This document shows positions 44,843-52,751 of a DNA stretch of 64,000 nt, piece after piece; the stretch's first letter is position 1, and each line of letters begins with the position of its first letter. This stretch comes from JAIEPW01 sp964471915 (GTDB lineage Bacteria > Acidobacteriota > Terriglobia > Bryobacterales > Bryobacteraceae): contig CAYYID010000007.1 of the NCBI GenBank assembly GCA_964471915.1, forward strand, positions 59,441-123,440. Direction: 5' to 3'. The notes beneath the pieces are model-generated. The model had not been told where the DNA came from, did not search any database, and saw nothing but the letters and a program-made list of their open reading frames with translations. Position numbers and translations under genes: made by a program.

Positions 44843-46189
44843 CTACGGCAGCGGAAACGCCCCATGCCAGAAAGGCTGCGAGAACTTGCCCGGCTTCATC
44901 GCCGCCCAAGCCCGGCGGGTCTCCTCGGGCATTGTCGACAGGACGTTTTCCGCGCGGGCGCTGAGGTCGCGCACGATCTCGGGGTACTGCGCCGCGACGT
45001 CGAAGCTCTCGTCCGGATCGCGGCTCAAGTCGTACAGTTCGGGCTGCGGGAGCCGCAGGGGATCCCGGTTGGCGAGCCACTCGCGCGTGTAGGGAGCGGC
45101 GGTCAGCCGCGCGAGGTGCAGTTTCCAGTGGCCGCGGCGGACGCACGTCAGCGCCAGGCCGTCGAAGTACAACAGCGCCTGGCGGTCCAGCGGGGTCTTC
45201 GGCTTCGCGAACAGCGGCGTGAGGTCCTTGCCGTCCAGGTCCGCGGGTGGCGCGGCGCCGGCCGCGCGGGCGATGGTGGGGAACAGGTCCATGGTGGAGA
45301 CGAGCGGGTCCGCCACGGTGTGGCGCGGGATCCGGCCGGTCCAGCGGGCGATCAGCGGCACGCGGACACCGCCCTCATAGGTTGTCGCCTTGCGGCCCCG
45401 CAGGCGCCCCGCACTGCCGAGGAACCAGGGCCCGTTGTCGGAGGAGAAGATGACGAGCGTGTCCCGCTCCCGCTTCTGGCGGTCCACCGCGGCGACAATT
45501 TCGCCGACGCTGGCGTCGAGTTCGGTGATGACGTCGCCGTAGATGCCGAGCGGGGACTTGCCGCGGAAGCGCTCCGAAGCCGCGAGCGGAATGTGCGGGT
45601 AGTTCGGGGCGTAGTAGAGGAAGAACGGACGTTTCCCGCCGATGTGGCGGAGACATTCTTCGGTGTAGCGGGGGCTGAGCGTTGCGAGCGGCGTCTCCGG
45701 TTCGGCCACCTGCTCATTGCGGAGCATCACTCGCGGGTTCATGTCGTTCGAATACGGGATCCCGAAGTAGGAGTCGAAGCCATGGCGCGTGGGCAGGAAC
45801 TCCGGACGGCTGCCGAGGTGCCATTTGCCGACGCAGGCTGTGGCGTAGCCCTGGGCTTTGAGCACCGAGGCGATGGTCTTTTCGGACGCGGGGAGTCCGG
45901 TGGTGTCGGTCGGGAACAGGACCTTGGTCTGGCCGGAACGGTTCGCGTACCGGCCGGTGAGCAGCGCGGCGCGGGAGGGCGTGCACACGGGGCTGGCGGA
46001 GTTGCAGTGCGTGAAGCGCATGCCCTGGGAGGCGAGGCGATCGAGGTTCGGCGTGGGGATGGCTCCGCCGTAGCAGGAGAGGTCGCCGTAACCGAGGTCG
46101 TCGGCATAGATGAGAACGACGTTGGGCGGCCGCGAGGGGGCTGCGCTCGCGGCCGCGGTGGCAGCCAGGAAGGTCCGGCGGGTGAGCAT
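44843..46189 (-). CDS. Tat-exported sulfatase
   Basis: 448 residues; Tat signal LTRRTFLAATAAASAA. Formylglycine motif Cys69-Thr-Pro-Ser-Arg (CTPSRAALLTGRY), metal Asp30-Asp31 (IYADDLGYGD), KWHLG and SSDNGPW. Hydrolyses sulfate esters of carbohydrates in the periplasm after Cys-to-formylglycine maturation; no maturase gene is in the window. Followed by the ECF module. The gap 44678-44842 upstream of the kinase holds no gene; it has GC-rich dyads only. Confidence 0.93.
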   Translation of the reverse strand: MLTRRTFLAATAAASAAPSRPPNVVLIYADDLGYGDLSCYGGAIPTPNLDRLASQGMRFTHCNSASPVCTPSRAALLTGRYANRSGQTKVLFPTDTTGLPASEKTIASVLKAQGYATACVGKWHLGSRPEFLPTRHGFDSYFGIPYSNDMNPRVMLRNEQVAEPETPLATLSPRYTEECLRHIGGKRPFFLYYAPNYPHIPLAASERFRGKSPLGIYGDVITELDASVGEIVAAVDRQKRERDTLVIFSSDNGPWFLGSAGRLRGRKATTYEGGVRVPLIARWTGRIPRHTVADPLVSTMDLFPTIARAAGAAPPADLDGKDLTPLFAKPKTPLDRQALLYFDGLALTCVRRGHWKLHLARLTAAPYTREWLANRDPLRLPQPELYDLSRDPDESFDVAAQYPEIVRDLSARAENVLSTMPEETRRAWAAMKPGKFSQPFWHGAFPLP

Positions 46190-46210
46190 GGACCCGCCAG
46201 TATAGCGAGG

Positions 46211-46708
46211 CTACTTGATGGGTGTGACCGTCGCTTCGAGCTGCATGCGGCGGCGGGAGTTCGGGTCGTCGGAGTAGAACAGGATGGTGGGTTTCGCGAG
46301 CGGCACCGAGACCAGCCCGCTCCAGCGATTCTGGCGCACTACGGGGGTGCTGGGAGTTTGGCCGTCGGCGGCCGTGACGACGCTGGAGACTTCGGCGGTG
46401 ATATTCATCGTGAGCTGATTGTTGGCGTCGTTCATGGGGCGACAGTCGATGTTGGTGCCGACATCGGCGTATTGGAACTGGGTGGGCCCGCCGTAGGGAA
46501 TCCGGCTGCCGGAGCGGAGGATGACTGGCCCGGTGCCGGACTCGCCGGCGAGTTGCGCCTGGTGGGTCCGGAGGCTCAGGATCTTGCCTTCCTCGAGTTC
46601 CTTGAGAACGAAATCGACGCGGTAGAAGCGAAGCTCCTTGGCGGGTTTGGCCGCATCCTGAGCGAGCAGCGCCGTGACGGCCATCAAGAAAGGAAGAAGG
46701 GTGCGCAT
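46211..46708 (-). CDS. Secreted protein of unknown function, secretin-like C-terminus
   Basis: 165 residues with signal peptide (LLPFLMAVTALLAQ). LRFYRVDFVLKELEEGKI, then QFQYADVGTNIDCRPM and NRWSGLVSVPLAKPTILFYS then LEATVTPIK: strands arranged like the end of a secretin or NolW-type domain, but far too short for a secretin. It lies 15 bases from the ECF/anti-sigma pair and may be their output or sensor. Not identified with a family. Confidence 0.65.
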   Translation of the reverse strand: MRTLLPFLMAVTALLAQDAAKPAKELRFYRVDFVLKELEEGKILSLRTHQAQLAGESGTGPVILRSGSRIPYGGPTQFQYADVGTNIDCRPMNDANNQLTMNITAEVSSVVTAADGQTPSTPVVRQNRWSGLVSVPLAKPTILFYSDDPNSRRRMQLEATVTPIK

Positions 46709-46723
46709 GGAATCTCCTTGGAG

Positions 46724-47182
46724 TTAGAGTGTTCCGCCGGCCGGCGCCAGCGGCGTGATTTCGAGCGGGGCGATCTCGATGGGATCGCCGGTGAACGGTT
46801 TGGCGAAGGCATCCGGCGTCGCGGTGAGGCGGAGCAGGGCCCGCTCTTCGGCGGACAGCGGTGAGGGCGCTGGGAAAGTCGCGGATTGCGGCACGCGGCG
46901 CACCTGCGCCGCCACCGCCGGCGCGGGCCGAGCCGGGCCAAACGGGATCGTTCGCAGCACGGCTACATCCACATGCGGCGCGGGCGGCAGCAGCGGCGGA
47001 TCCGGCCATACCGCCATCGCGAACACCACCGCCGCGGCGGTCGCGGCGGCGGGTACGGCCCAGATCCACCAGCTGCGGCGCGGCGCCGCTTCGAGCCGCG
47101 CCAGGACCCGAGGGGCGAGCCCGGGGTCCTCAGGGGGCGCCGCCAGAGCTTCGTCGAGCAGCCGGTCCAGGTTGTCAGCCAT
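46724..47182 (-). CDS. Probable anti-sigma factor, single-TM
   Basis: 152 residues. N-terminal cytoplasmic helix (NLDRLLDEALAAPPEDPGLA), one TM (about 37-59: WWIWAVPAAATAAAVVFAMA), and a periplasmic Pro-rich tail (PLEITPLAP). Starts inside the ECF sigma gene end (8-base overlap), the standard place for an anti-sigma factor. No ZAS zinc motif (HxxxCxxC) is visible, so the inhibition mode is unclear. Confidence 0.65.
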   Translation of the reverse strand: MADNLDRLLDEALAAPPEDPGLAPRVLARLEAAPRRSWWIWAVPAAATAAAVVFAMAVWPDPPLLPPAPHVDVAVLRTIPFGPARPAPAVAAQVRRVPQSATFPAPSPLSAEERALLRLTATPDAFAKPFTGDPIEIAPLEITPLAPAGGTL

Positions 47183-47717
47183 GTTTCGTCTCCTGTTCTC
47201 CCAGCCTGGCTTTCACCATCTGCCGCGCCCGCGCGATGTTCGACCGGACCGTGCCCTCAGCCATCCCGAGCGCTTCGCCGATCTCCCGCGAGTTCAGTTC
47301 CCCGGCGGTGGCGAGCAGCAGCGGATCCCGGTAGTGCGGCGGAAGCGCCGCCACAATGGCGCGCACGCGCGCGTGGAGATCCGCGCGGATAGCCGCGGCT
47401 TCGGGACCCTCACCCCGCGCCGGACGGTCGTCCTCCAGCAGAACCGGTGTGACTCGTGGCCGGACCTGCTGCGCGGTCCGCCACGCGACACGGGCCAGGA
47501 ACGCCCGTTCGTCGCGCATCTCCCGCCAGGCGCCGCTCCGGTGCAGCTTGAGAAAGGTCTCCTGCACCGCGTCCTCCGCGGCGGCGCGCTCCCGCAACGC
47601 CGCGTACGCCACGCGGAACACGAAGCCGCTCTGCCGCCGGACGAGATCCGCGAAGTCCTCGCTGGCGGCTTCTCCCAAGCAGACCTCCCCGAGCGTGATG
47701 GCTGAACCGTCCGGCAT
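47175..47717 (-). CDS. ECF RNA polymerase sigma factor
   Basis: 180 residues. Region 2 (FADLVRRQSGFVFRVAYAAL to AAEDAVQETFLKLHRSGAW) and region 4 (VAALPPHYRDPLLLATAGEL, SREIGEALGMAEGTVRSNIA) are clear. Start at ATG 47717. Coupled to the predicted anti-sigma gene. Upstream a candidate ECF-type site GGAAC (minus strand, near 47800) overlaps the divergent HerA gene leader. Confidence 0.92.
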   Translation of the reverse strand: MPDGSAITLGEVCLGEAASEDFADLVRRQSGFVFRVAYAALRERAAAEDAVQETFLKLHRSGAWREMRDERAFLARVAWRTAQQVRPRVTPVLLEDDRPARGEGPEAAAIRADLHARVRAIVAALPPHYRDPLLLATAGELNSREIGEALGMAEGTVRSNIARARQMVKARLGEQETKHG

Positions 47718-47803
47718 GATGCGCTTTCGTAAGGGAAGACCGCTGCCGCCGGCAAAGTGTTGCAAGGAATTTTCACCCACGGGAAACCGTAGAATGTTCC
47801 CTT

Positions 47804-50161
47804 ATGACCGATGTTTACGAAAAGCTGGGCGCGTTCTACCTCGGCAAGCGCAAGGACACCGGAGAGCTGCTGTTGTATGACTCCAAGGATCTGGTGACCC
47901 ACGCGGTCTGCGTCGGCATGACCGGATCCGGCAAGACCGGGCTGTGCCTCGGCCTGCTCGAGGAAGCTGCGATCGACAACATCCCGGCCATCATGATCGA
48001 CCCGAAGGGCGACCTCGGCAACCTGCTGCTGACGTTCCCCAACCTGTCGCCCGAGGAGTTCGCGCCGTGGGTGAACGAAGACGAGGCGCGGAACCAGGGC
48101 GTGGATGTGCCCACGTTCGCCGCGCAGCAAGCTGAACTTTGGAAAAAGGGGCTCGCTTCCTGGCAGCAGGACGCCGCGCGCGTCCAAAGGCTGAAGAATG
48201 CGGCGGACTTCAGCATCTACACGCCGGGGTCCGACGCCGGGCTCCCCGTCTCGATCCTGAAGAGCTTCGCGGCGCCGGATGAGGCGACACTCCAGGACCG
48301 CGAGGCGACCCGTGACCGGATCACCGCGACCGCCACCAGCCTGCTGGGCCTGTGCGGCATCGACGCGGATCCGATCCAGAGCCGCGAGCACGTGCTGCTC
48401 TCAACGCTGCTCGACACCGCGTGGCGTGAAGGGAAAGACGTCGACCTCGCGACGCTGATCGGGCAGATCCAGACGCCGCCGTTCGCGAAGATCGGCGTCA
48501 TGGACCTCGACAGCTTCTATCCGGCCAAGGACCGCTTCGGCCTGGCGATGGCCCTGAACAACCTGATCGCTTCGCCGGGTTTCGAGGCGTGGCTGCGCGG
48601 CGATCCGCTGGATATCGGCGAGATGCTCTGGACCAAAGAGGGCAAGCCGCGCATGACGATCTTCTCCATCGGCCACCTGAGCGACCCGGAGCGGATGTTC
48701 TTCGTCTCGCTGCTGCTCAACCAGGTGCTGAGCTGGGTGCGGGCGCAGAAGGGCACCACTTCGCTACGGGCGCTCCTGTACATGGACGAAATCTTCGGCT
48801 ATTTTCCGCCGGTGGCGAACCCGCCGTCGAAGAAGCCGCTGCTGACGCTGCTGAAGCAGGCGCGCGCTTTCGGGCTGGGTGTCGTGCTTGCGACCCAGAA
48901 CCCGGTGGATCTCGACTACAAGGGTCTGGCCAACACCGGCACGTGGTTCCTGGGACGGCTGCAAACCGAGCGTGACAAGGAGCGGGTGCTGGCGGGGCTG
49001 GAGGGCGCGACGGCGGAGGCTGGCGGCAAGTTCGACCGCGCCTGGATGGACCAGACGCTTTCCGGGCTGGGCAAGCGCGTCTTTCTGATGAACAACGTGC
49101 ACGAGAAGGAACCGGTGCTGTTCGAGACGCGCTGGTGTCTGTCGTACCTGCGCGGACCGATCGCGCGAGGCGAGATCAAGAAGCTGATGGACCCGAGGCG
49201 CGCCGCCGCGCCGCAGGTGGAGCATGCCGTGCCGAAAACGGCGGCGGCCGGAACGAAGCCGGCGGGCGCGCCGCCGGTGCTGCCGCCGGAAGTGCCGCAG
49301 TATTACGCGCCGGTGCGTTCGGCCGAGCCGGGCTACCGTCCGGTGCTGCTGGGCGCGGCGCAGATCCATTTCATCGACACCAAGAAAGGGATCGATGAGA
49401 CGCGCGATCTCGTGTTCACCACGGCGCTTGCCGACGATGCGGTCGGCGCGAACTGGGACGCAGCCGAGGAGTGCGAGCTGACGCTCGCCGAACTGGAGAA
49501 ATCCCCCGCCGAGGGCGCCACGTTCGACGACCTGCCGGCGTGCGCGGCCAAGCCGAAGAACTACACCGCGTGGAACAAGAGCTTCGCGGCGTGGCTATTC
49601 CGGGTACAGAAGGTCGATCTGCTGCAAAGCCCGGCAACGGGCGAGCTGTCAAAGTCCGGCGAAAGTGAAAAGGACTTCCGGCTCCGCCTGCAACAGGCCG
49701 CGCGCGAGGAGCGCGACGCGCAGGTGGAGGCACTGCGCAAGAAATACGCCCCCAAGCTCGCGGTGCTCGAAGAGCGGCTGCGGCGGGCGCAGCAGGCGCT
49801 CGAGAAAGAGAAACAGCAGGCCCAGTCACAAACTCTCGAGTCCGCCGTGTCGATCGGCACCAGCATCCTCGGGGCGCTGTTCGGGCGGAAGACGATCAGT
49901 CAGGCGAACCTGGGCCGCGCCACGACGGCGATCAAGCAAGCGGGGCGCATCCGCAAGGAGTCCGCCGACACCGCGCGCGCCGGCGAAACCGTGGAGGCCA
50001 TCCAGCAGCAGATCGAGGCGCTCAACGGCGAGTTCGAGGCCGAGAGCCAGGCGATTGCGAGTCACACGGACGCAGCCACCGAGGCGCTGGAGACGGTGAC
50101 CATCAAGCCGAAGAAGGCCAACATCGCCGTGCAACTGGTCGCGCTCACTTGGACGGAGTAA
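47804..50161 (+). CDS. HerA/FtsK-like ATPase with coiled-coil C-terminus
   Basis: 785 residues. Walker A GMTGSGKTG (38-46), an IDPKGDLGNLL segment, Walker B LLYMDEIFG (about 323-331) and VLATQNPVDLDY (sensor) identify a DUF87/HerA-type helicase/translocase ATPase. From about residue 620 a long coiled coil follows (KYAPKLAVLEERLRRAQQAL and AIQQQIEALNGEFEAESQAI). No partner nuclease (NurA) is adjacent. Role may be DNA or protein remodelling. Confidence 0.85.
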   Translation: MTDVYEKLGAFYLGKRKDTGELLLYDSKDLVTHAVCVGMTGSGKTGLCLGLLEEAAIDNIPAIMIDPKGDLGNLLLTFPNLSPEEFAPWVNEDEARNQGVDVPTFAAQQAELWKKGLASWQQDAARVQRLKNAADFSIYTPGSDAGLPVSILKSFAAPDEATLQDREATRDRITATATSLLGLCGIDADPIQSREHVLLSTLLDTAWREGKDVDLATLIGQIQTPPFAKIGVMDLDSFYPAKDRFGLAMALNNLIASPGFEAWLRGDPLDIGEMLWTKEGKPRMTIFSIGHLSDPERMFFVSLLLNQVLSWVRAQKGTTSLRALLYMDEIFGYFPPVANPPSKKPLLTLLKQARAFGLGVVLATQNPVDLDYKGLANTGTWFLGRLQTERDKERVLAGLEGATAEAGGKFDRAWMDQTLSGLGKRVFLMNNVHEKEPVLFETRWCLSYLRGPIARGEIKKLMDPRRAAAPQVEHAVPKTAAAGTKPAGAPPVLPPEVPQYYAPVRSAEPGYRPVLLGAAQIHFIDTKKGIDETRDLVFTTALADDAVGANWDAAEECELTLAELEKSPAEGATFDDLPACAAKPKNYTAWNKSFAAWLFRVQKVDLLQSPATGELSKSGESEKDFRLRLQQAAREERDAQVEALRKKYAPKLAVLEERLRRAQQALEKEKQQAQSQTLESAVSIGTSILGALFGRKTISQANLGRATTAIKQAGRIRKESADTARAGETVEAIQQQIEALNGEFEAESQAIASHTDAATEALETVTIKPKKANIAVQLVALTWTE

Positions 50162-51173
50162 GCGCCAGGCGCGTTAGTTCAGCGGCGAAGTCGCGCGCCG
50201 CGGGCGTGTCGCCCTGGCGCAAGATTACGAGATCCCGGCTGGGGATCACGATGATCAGTTGCCCCTGCGCCCCCAGCGCCGCGAAAAGATCCGCGGGCGC
50301 GCCGGGGAAGCGCAGCGTGCGCGGCGCATCCTGATTGGTCACGCGCCCGTCTTCGCTGGCCCCGAAGCCCGGCTGCGCGTTCAGCCACCAGAGCAGCCCG
50401 TAGGCCGGGTTCAGCTTCTGCGACGGGCGAATCAGTTCCTCGAAGGTGGATTTCCGCAGCAGCCGCTTGCCGTCCCACTGCGCGCCGCGGAGGGCGAACA
50501 GCCCGAAGCGGGCCATGTCGCGGGCCGAAGCGCGCAGCCGGTAGTAGTTGGTAACGTCGCCCACTTTGCGCGAAAGCCAGGAGTAATGCTCCATGCCGAG
50601 CGGATCGAAGAGCTTGCGCTTGGCGTAGGTGTCGAAGGGCTCGCCCGTGGCCTTCTCGAGCAGCCGGAACGTCGTGTGGTAGGCGGGCGTGTTGTAGTCC
50701 CAGAGTTCGCCGGGCTGGGCGCGGAGTTTCATGTTCAGATTGATCACGAACTGGTCGCCGGTGGTGGTGTCGATCTCGACGCCGCGGTGGTCCAGTCCGC
50801 TGGTCATGGCCATGAGGTGCCGGATCGTGATGCCGGCGCGGTCCGTGCCCTTGAGGAACGGAGCGAAATCGGTCACCGGCTGGTCGAAGCTCTTGAGCTT
50901 GCCCTCCTCAAGCGCCATGGCGAGCAGCACCGCGGTGATGCTCTTGGTGGCGGAGGCGAGGCTGCGCTCTTTCGTGGCGTCCCAGCCGGGCGCGTACGAT
51001 TCGTGCGCGATCTTTCCGCCTTTGAGCACCAGGAAGCTGACGGACTTGTGCGCGAGAGCGTAGTCGCCGGCGGCTTGCAGCGCGCGGTCCGGCGCGGTCT
51101 GCCATTCGCGGGCGGAGGGCCAGTAGTCGGCCGCGAGGGCGCAGGTGGCGGCGAGGAAGAGGGCGAAGCGCAT
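50145..51173 (-). CDS. Secreted serine hydrolase, class C beta-lactamase family
   Basis: 342 residues; signal RFALFLAATCALAADY. Ser74-Ala-Thr-Lys77 (SLASATKSITA) is the S12 nucleophile motif, the Tyr-Asn loop is in WDYNTPAYHTTFR, and a beta-lactamase-type HxG-like block is not obvious near LFAALGAQGQLIIVIPS. Substrate unknown. ATG 51173 chosen. It overlaps the end of the HerA-like gene convergently by 17 bases. Confidence 0.87.
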   Translation of the reverse strand: MRFALFLAATCALAADYWPSAREWQTAPDRALQAAGDYALAHKSVSFLVLKGGKIAHESYAPGWDATKERSLASATKSITAVLLAMALEEGKLKSFDQPVTDFAPFLKGTDRAGITIRHLMAMTSGLDHRGVEIDTTTGDQFVINLNMKLRAQPGELWDYNTPAYHTTFRLLEKATGEPFDTYAKRKLFDPLGMEHYSWLSRKVGDVTNYYRLRASARDMARFGLFALRGAQWDGKRLLRKSTFEELIRPSQKLNPAYGLLWWLNAQPGFGASEDGRVTNQDAPRTLRFPGAPADLFAALGAQGQLIIVIPSRDLVILRQGDTPAARDFAAELTRLALTPSK

Positions 51174-51240
51174 GGCGGGGCCAGTGTATCGAAGCGGGCG
51201 GTCGCGATGCGAGCACCTTGCATGGCCAAACCGCAAACCG

Positions 51241-51268
51241 TTAATCTGAACCTGCCCGCCGCTACAAT
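51241..51268 (+). promoter_or_regulatory. Promoter of the PIN module
   Basis: TTAATC (51241-51246), 16 bases, then TACAAT (51263-51268). GGAAGGA precedes the ATG at 51287 by five bases. The -35 is weak, the -10 strong. Confidence 0.5.
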
Positions 51269-51286
51269 GTTTACGGAAGGACTCAG

Positions 51287-52225
51287 ATGACCAGGGCCAC
51301 ACTGCCGGCATTGCAGTTGCGCATACGCGGACCAGCGGTAGGGGCCGGGCGCATACCCGTGCCCGAACTCCTCAAGATCTGCTCGGAGGCGCAGACCGCT
51401 GTGAAACGCCAAGCAGAAGCCATGGAGGGGAGGAATACTCCGCATCCCGGGCCTGTGGCAGCCGTCATCGTCTACGAATGCACGCTCGAGTTGGTCGGAG
51501 TCAAGAGCGGCAGCACAGTCCTGGAGTTCGGCTTCGCCAAGCCTCAGCTGCCGCTGGCCGGGATGGAACCGCATGCGCTAGGCGCTCTTGCCATTGCCGA
51601 GATAGGGGCGTCCATACGGTCATTGGAAAAGGGGAACAAAAGGGAGATCGACCCCGCGGTTCTCAAAAGCTTGTACGAGTTGGGTGGGATCTTGGAGACC
51701 AAGCGAGTCACCTCTATTGGATGGATTGCCACCGGCTGCGGCGGGAATCGCAAGCGCGTGGTTGGCGAGATCACTCCCCTCGTTCGTGAGCGCGCCGCAC
51801 TTCGCTTGAGTTCGCCCCGGTTTACCAGGAGGCACGTGGATGGCGTTCTAGACATGGCGGACTTCCGCCCTCAGGACCACAAGTGCCGGATCGGTCCGGC
51901 CATCGGCCCAGCGGTAACCTGCACGTTCCCCGTTGAACTCGCCGATCAGGTCCAGCAGTTGTTGCGGCAGACGGTGCGGGCATGCGGGGAAGCGCGGCTT
52001 GCACATAGTTCGGATCGAATCGAAACACTCGCCATAGAACAACTCGCGCCGATACCTTCGTTGACCTCCGGTGATGAGAACTTCGTTCAGGATTCCTCGC
52101 TTTCCAGGCTTGCCGAGGTACAGGGTGTCAAACGATTGACTAGCGTCAGGAGGCTCTCTGGCGCGATCCCAGGCGACGCCGATGTCGATTCGTTCCTTGA
52201 AGACATCTATGAAGCGCGAGCGTGA
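51287..52225 (+). CDS. Unknown 312-residue protein, partner of PIN domain gene
   Basis: Cytoplasmic, alpha/beta. Visible stretches: an N-terminal LQLRIRGPAVGAGRIPVPEL, AVIVYECTLELVGVKSGSTV, ISSLGWIATGC-like motif (actual SIGWIATGCGGN), and a C-terminal SFLEDIYEARA. No DNA-binding or nuclease motif is recognised. Its stop overlaps the PIN gene start by 17 bases, as in toxin-antitoxin operons, but 312 residues is large for an antitoxin. It probably regulates or binds the PIN protein. The surrounding codons look less GC-biased than neighbours by eye. Confidence 0.75.
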   Translation: MTRATLPALQLRIRGPAVGAGRIPVPELLKICSEAQTAVKRQAEAMEGRNTPHPGPVAAVIVYECTLELVGVKSGSTVLEFGFAKPQLPLAGMEPHALGALAIAEIGASIRSLEKGNKREIDPAVLKSLYELGGILETKRVTSIGWIATGCGGNRKRVVGEITPLVRERAALRLSSPRFTRRHVDGVLDMADFRPQDHKCRIGPAIGPAVTCTFPVELADQVQQLLRQTVRACGEARLAHSSDRIETLAIEQLAPIPSLTSGDENFVQDSSLSRLAEVQGVKRLTSVRRLSGAIPGDADVDSFLEDIYEARA

Positions 52226-52706
52226 GAGGTTCGGAGGCGCCTGGGACGCCGTTCTCATCGACACGAACGTTTTCAGTTACCTTGGAAAAGCCGGCGACGA
52301 GCGAGCAAAGCTGTATCGACCGCACGTCGAAGGCAAGCTGGTTGCCGTTTCCTTTGTTACCGTCGGCGAGTTGCACTTCGGTGCGGCCAAGGCCGGTTGG
52401 TCGCCGGACAAGATCCTCCGGATGCAAGCACGGCTTCGCGCGACCGTCATCGTACCTTACGACTCCGGAGTGTGCGAGGCTTACGGACGTATCAAAGCCT
52501 CGCTGCCGAAGAGCCGGGTTATCTCGGACAACGATCTGTGGATCGCAGCCTGTGCGGTGCGCCATTCGGTTCCGCTCGTTACTCACAATCGACGGCATTT
52601 CGATCAAATCGCAGAGCTGGTAGTGATCTCTGAACACAGATCCGACTCGGAGCGACCCGCTCAACCGAAACTCGACCTCCCTGGAGTATCCGGCGCCGAA
52701 CCTTAG
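52209..52706 (+). CDS. PIN domain ribonuclease (VapC-like)
   Basis: 165 residues. Asp in VLIDTNVFSYLGKAG, Glu in VGELHFGAAKAG, Asp pair in SDNDLWIAACAVRHSVPLV, and NRRHF at the end match tRNA(fMet)-specific or VapC-type PIN nucleases. Starts at ATG 52209 inside the 312-residue partner gene; 52182 is an upstream alternative ATG. Convergent with sulfatase 2. Confidence 0.88.
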   Translation: MKRERERFGGAWDAVLIDTNVFSYLGKAGDERAKLYRPHVEGKLVAVSFVTVGELHFGAAKAGWSPDKILRMQARLRATVIVPYDSGVCEAYGRIKASLPKSRVISDNDLWIAACAVRHSVPLVTHNRRHFDQIAELVVISEHRSDSERPAQPKLDLPGVSGAEP

Positions 52707-52751
52707 CAAGGCAGGAACCGGCCTGAATCAGGTTTCGTCGTACGGGCCGTG

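Noticed and set aside
44789..46864. 691-codon plus-strand frame opposite the sulfatase
   Set aside because: Overlaps a sulfatase with an intact CTPSR motif on the other strand; the product is Arg/Gly rich.
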